DNA from: Cylicocyclus nassatus
Lineage: Eukaryota > Nematoda > Chromadorea > Rhabditida > Strongylidae
Direction of reading: 5' to 3'
DNA length: 64,000 nt
Assembly (NCBI GenBank): GCA_958299035.1
Contig: CATQJL010000223.1
Coordinates: forward strand, 46,550,162-46,614,161
Shown here: positions 62,774 through 64,000 of the stretch, piece after piece
Position numbering within the stretch: the stretch's first letter is position 1
Layout: each line of letters starts with the position of its first letter
Notes under the pieces: generated by a model
What the model was told of the DNA's origin: nothing
Databases searched by the model: none
The model's input: the letters and a program-made list of their open reading frames with translations, nothing else
Translations under genes and position numbers: made by a program

Positions 62774-63232
62774 CTAAAGCTTTATTTGGTTTTCTGAGCC
62801 CGACGCAAATGCCACCCATTCAGAGGAAAAAAGCAGGGAGATGAGCAATGTAATTGCTAGAAATGTCATGTTGATAGCATAATAACCCGCCATTATCAAC
62901 GAGTGGGGGGGGGGAGAGATTCCCCACTCTGACGCAATACCGCAGAGAAAAACGAACAGATGGTTCTCAGCACGAGACCTACAGCCAAAGACATGAAAAT
63001 GATCAAGCAAGCTTATCTGCCGCATCTCGGGTATAGTTATCCCGAATAGCTCCTCAGCCCCCCGTCGCAGCCCCCCGCGGATCGATACGTTGGAGCGAAT
63101 GCGAGGGGGCGACGACGACAGCTCCACCCGGGGTTTTACTCTACGAATGGCAGCAGTCAGATCCCAGTCATCCGCACAGCCACCGGAGGTGAGCTGAGCC
63201 GTGAATCTTCTGGAATCCAGCGGCGGTCGCAT
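62774..63232 (-). CDS. candidate first exon or small gene of unknown function
   Basis: Open for 152 codons from an ATG at 63232. The first half is GC-rich and protein-like (TAQLTSGGCADDWDLTAAIR then RVKPRVELSSSPPRIRS); the WDLTAAI stretch is faintly like a UBA-type helix. The second half encodes a hydrophobic stretch (INMTFLAITLLISLLFSSEW) and then stops. A possible donor (GTAGGTCT) lies near 62980. It may be a first exon of a minus-strand transcript, even a distal tir-1 start, but no phase-matched partner was found. Coding status is uncertain. Confidence 0.35.
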   Translation of the reverse strand: MRPPLDSRRFTAQLTSGGCADDWDLTAAIRRVKPRVELSSSPPRIRSNVSIRGGLRRGAEELFGITIPEMRQISLLDHFHVFGCRSRAENHLFVFLCGIASEWGISPPPHSLIMAGYYAINMTFLAITLLISLLFSSEWVAFASGSENQIKL

Positions 63233-63843
63233 TGCGCCGGCACATGCGGATGGCGCAAACCGGAAGTGTAATGCAGTAATGCAGTCCTACTCTCCCCTCC
63301 CCCCTTCCCGAACAACAAAGACCTGCGTGAAAAGCAATGGCTATGCTATAAAATTCAACGAGCCCCTTGTTTCCTTGAGATTTTTGAACTACGTTTTTAG
63401 AAGCACATGAATCAAAAACTATGAGTCTTGTGGTATGCCTGAGCGCAACTGAAACAGTGAAGAATGATATCAAGTTCCGAACCGCGCGCTGAGCTTTACC
63501 GAATTTCATAATTCCCAAATTTTTCGAGGAACAGAAATACTTCCCAATCATGCACTCCACTGATGCTTATTGCTGGACCAATTTACTGTTGACTTGTTGT
63601 TAGTACATGAGATCGAAAGAACATAAGACCCTAAAACTCTGAGAGGTCAAAAATTTTTAGGCGGTCCGACATATTTTTGTAAATTCTGATTACTTTACAA
63701 CTTACATTTCTCAAATGAAGAAAAGGTGGACCTAATGCTGCACATAATTACAATTTCGAAACAATTTTTATTTTCTCATTTTATTTTAGGTAAAGTCTGA
63801 TATCTATGTAGCCAAGTGCGTTCATTATGCATAACGGAATATA

Positions 63844-64000
63844 TTAGGTTGGCACGAAAGTTTTTGCGTAATTCAAACAAAATTCAATAACTTTTCAAAG
63901 ACTCAACCTAAATTCACAATCTTGTATGCTAAAAATATTAGAAGTCTTACGCTTCATGATGGATGTTTAAGCATAAGATTACGTGAGCTGGACATCAAGA
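63844..64000 (+). mobile_element. mariner-type element, left end only
   Basis: Preceded by TA, the sequence TTAGGTTGGCACGAAAGTTTTTGCG matches the canonical mariner terminus. The rest lies outside the window, so whether it is autonomous cannot be judged. Another partial inverted copy of the ending (ACTCAACCTAAA) occurs at about 63900-63911. Confidence 0.7.

Overview
The window is eukaryotic and almost certainly from a nematode. It holds no bacterial-style operons, rRNA or CRISPR. Coding information comes as 60-350 bp exons with GT-AG introns, usually with a TTTTCAG-type acceptor, separated by introns of up to about 14 kb that are full of small DNA-transposon remnants. The encoded protein matches Caenorhabditis elegans TIR-1 closely over its ARM, SAM and TIR regions. 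With the long introns and many MITEs, this suggests a clade V parasitic nematode (strongylid or hookworm type). The species assignment is inference.

One gene explains essentially all confident coding sequence: the orthologue of tir-1/SARM1, an NAD+ hydrolase and immune/axon-degeneration adaptor, on the minus strand. Twenty-four exons could be phased base by base from an ATG at 35404 to a TAG at 2076-2078. They sum to 3087 nt, or 1028 residues plus stop. The order is a disordered Ser/Pro-rich N-terminus (35.4, 21.3-18.3 kb), an ARM domain (16.8-5.0 kb), two tandem SAM domains (4.9-3.7 kb), a TIR domain (3.2-2.4 kb) and a short Ser/Thr-rich tail (2.36-2.08 kb). The catalytic glutamate of the TIR domain is retained at about residue 886.

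Several alternative 5' ends are visible. A GC-rich first exon at 47.5 kb splices in phase into an extended 35.4 kb exon. A second start at 44.5 kb joins a small exon at 42.0 kb. Weaker starts are at 30.3 kb and 22.9 kb. A strong internal start at 7.1 kb splices directly to the last ARM exon and would make a short protein lacking nearly all of the autoinhibitory ARM domain.

The remainder is intron and upstream DNA. It contains mariner-type fold-backs (46.2, 48.9, 51.7 and 63.8 kb), a hAT-type MITE with an 8-bp target duplication (33.05 kb), a two-copy TTAA-flanked piggyBac-like MITE (31.5 and 58.8 kb), a four-copy GGCTCGGCAC family (36.2, 37.3, 42.3 and 54.9 kb), a degenerate GTGTCCCTGC family, other palindromic MITEs, and two perfect hairpins of no known class (53.6 and 59.9 kb). 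A few coding-like segments on either strand (5.9-6.5, 38.6-38.8, 44.5-45.0, 62.8-63.2 kb) could not be assigned. No second gene is convincingly present.
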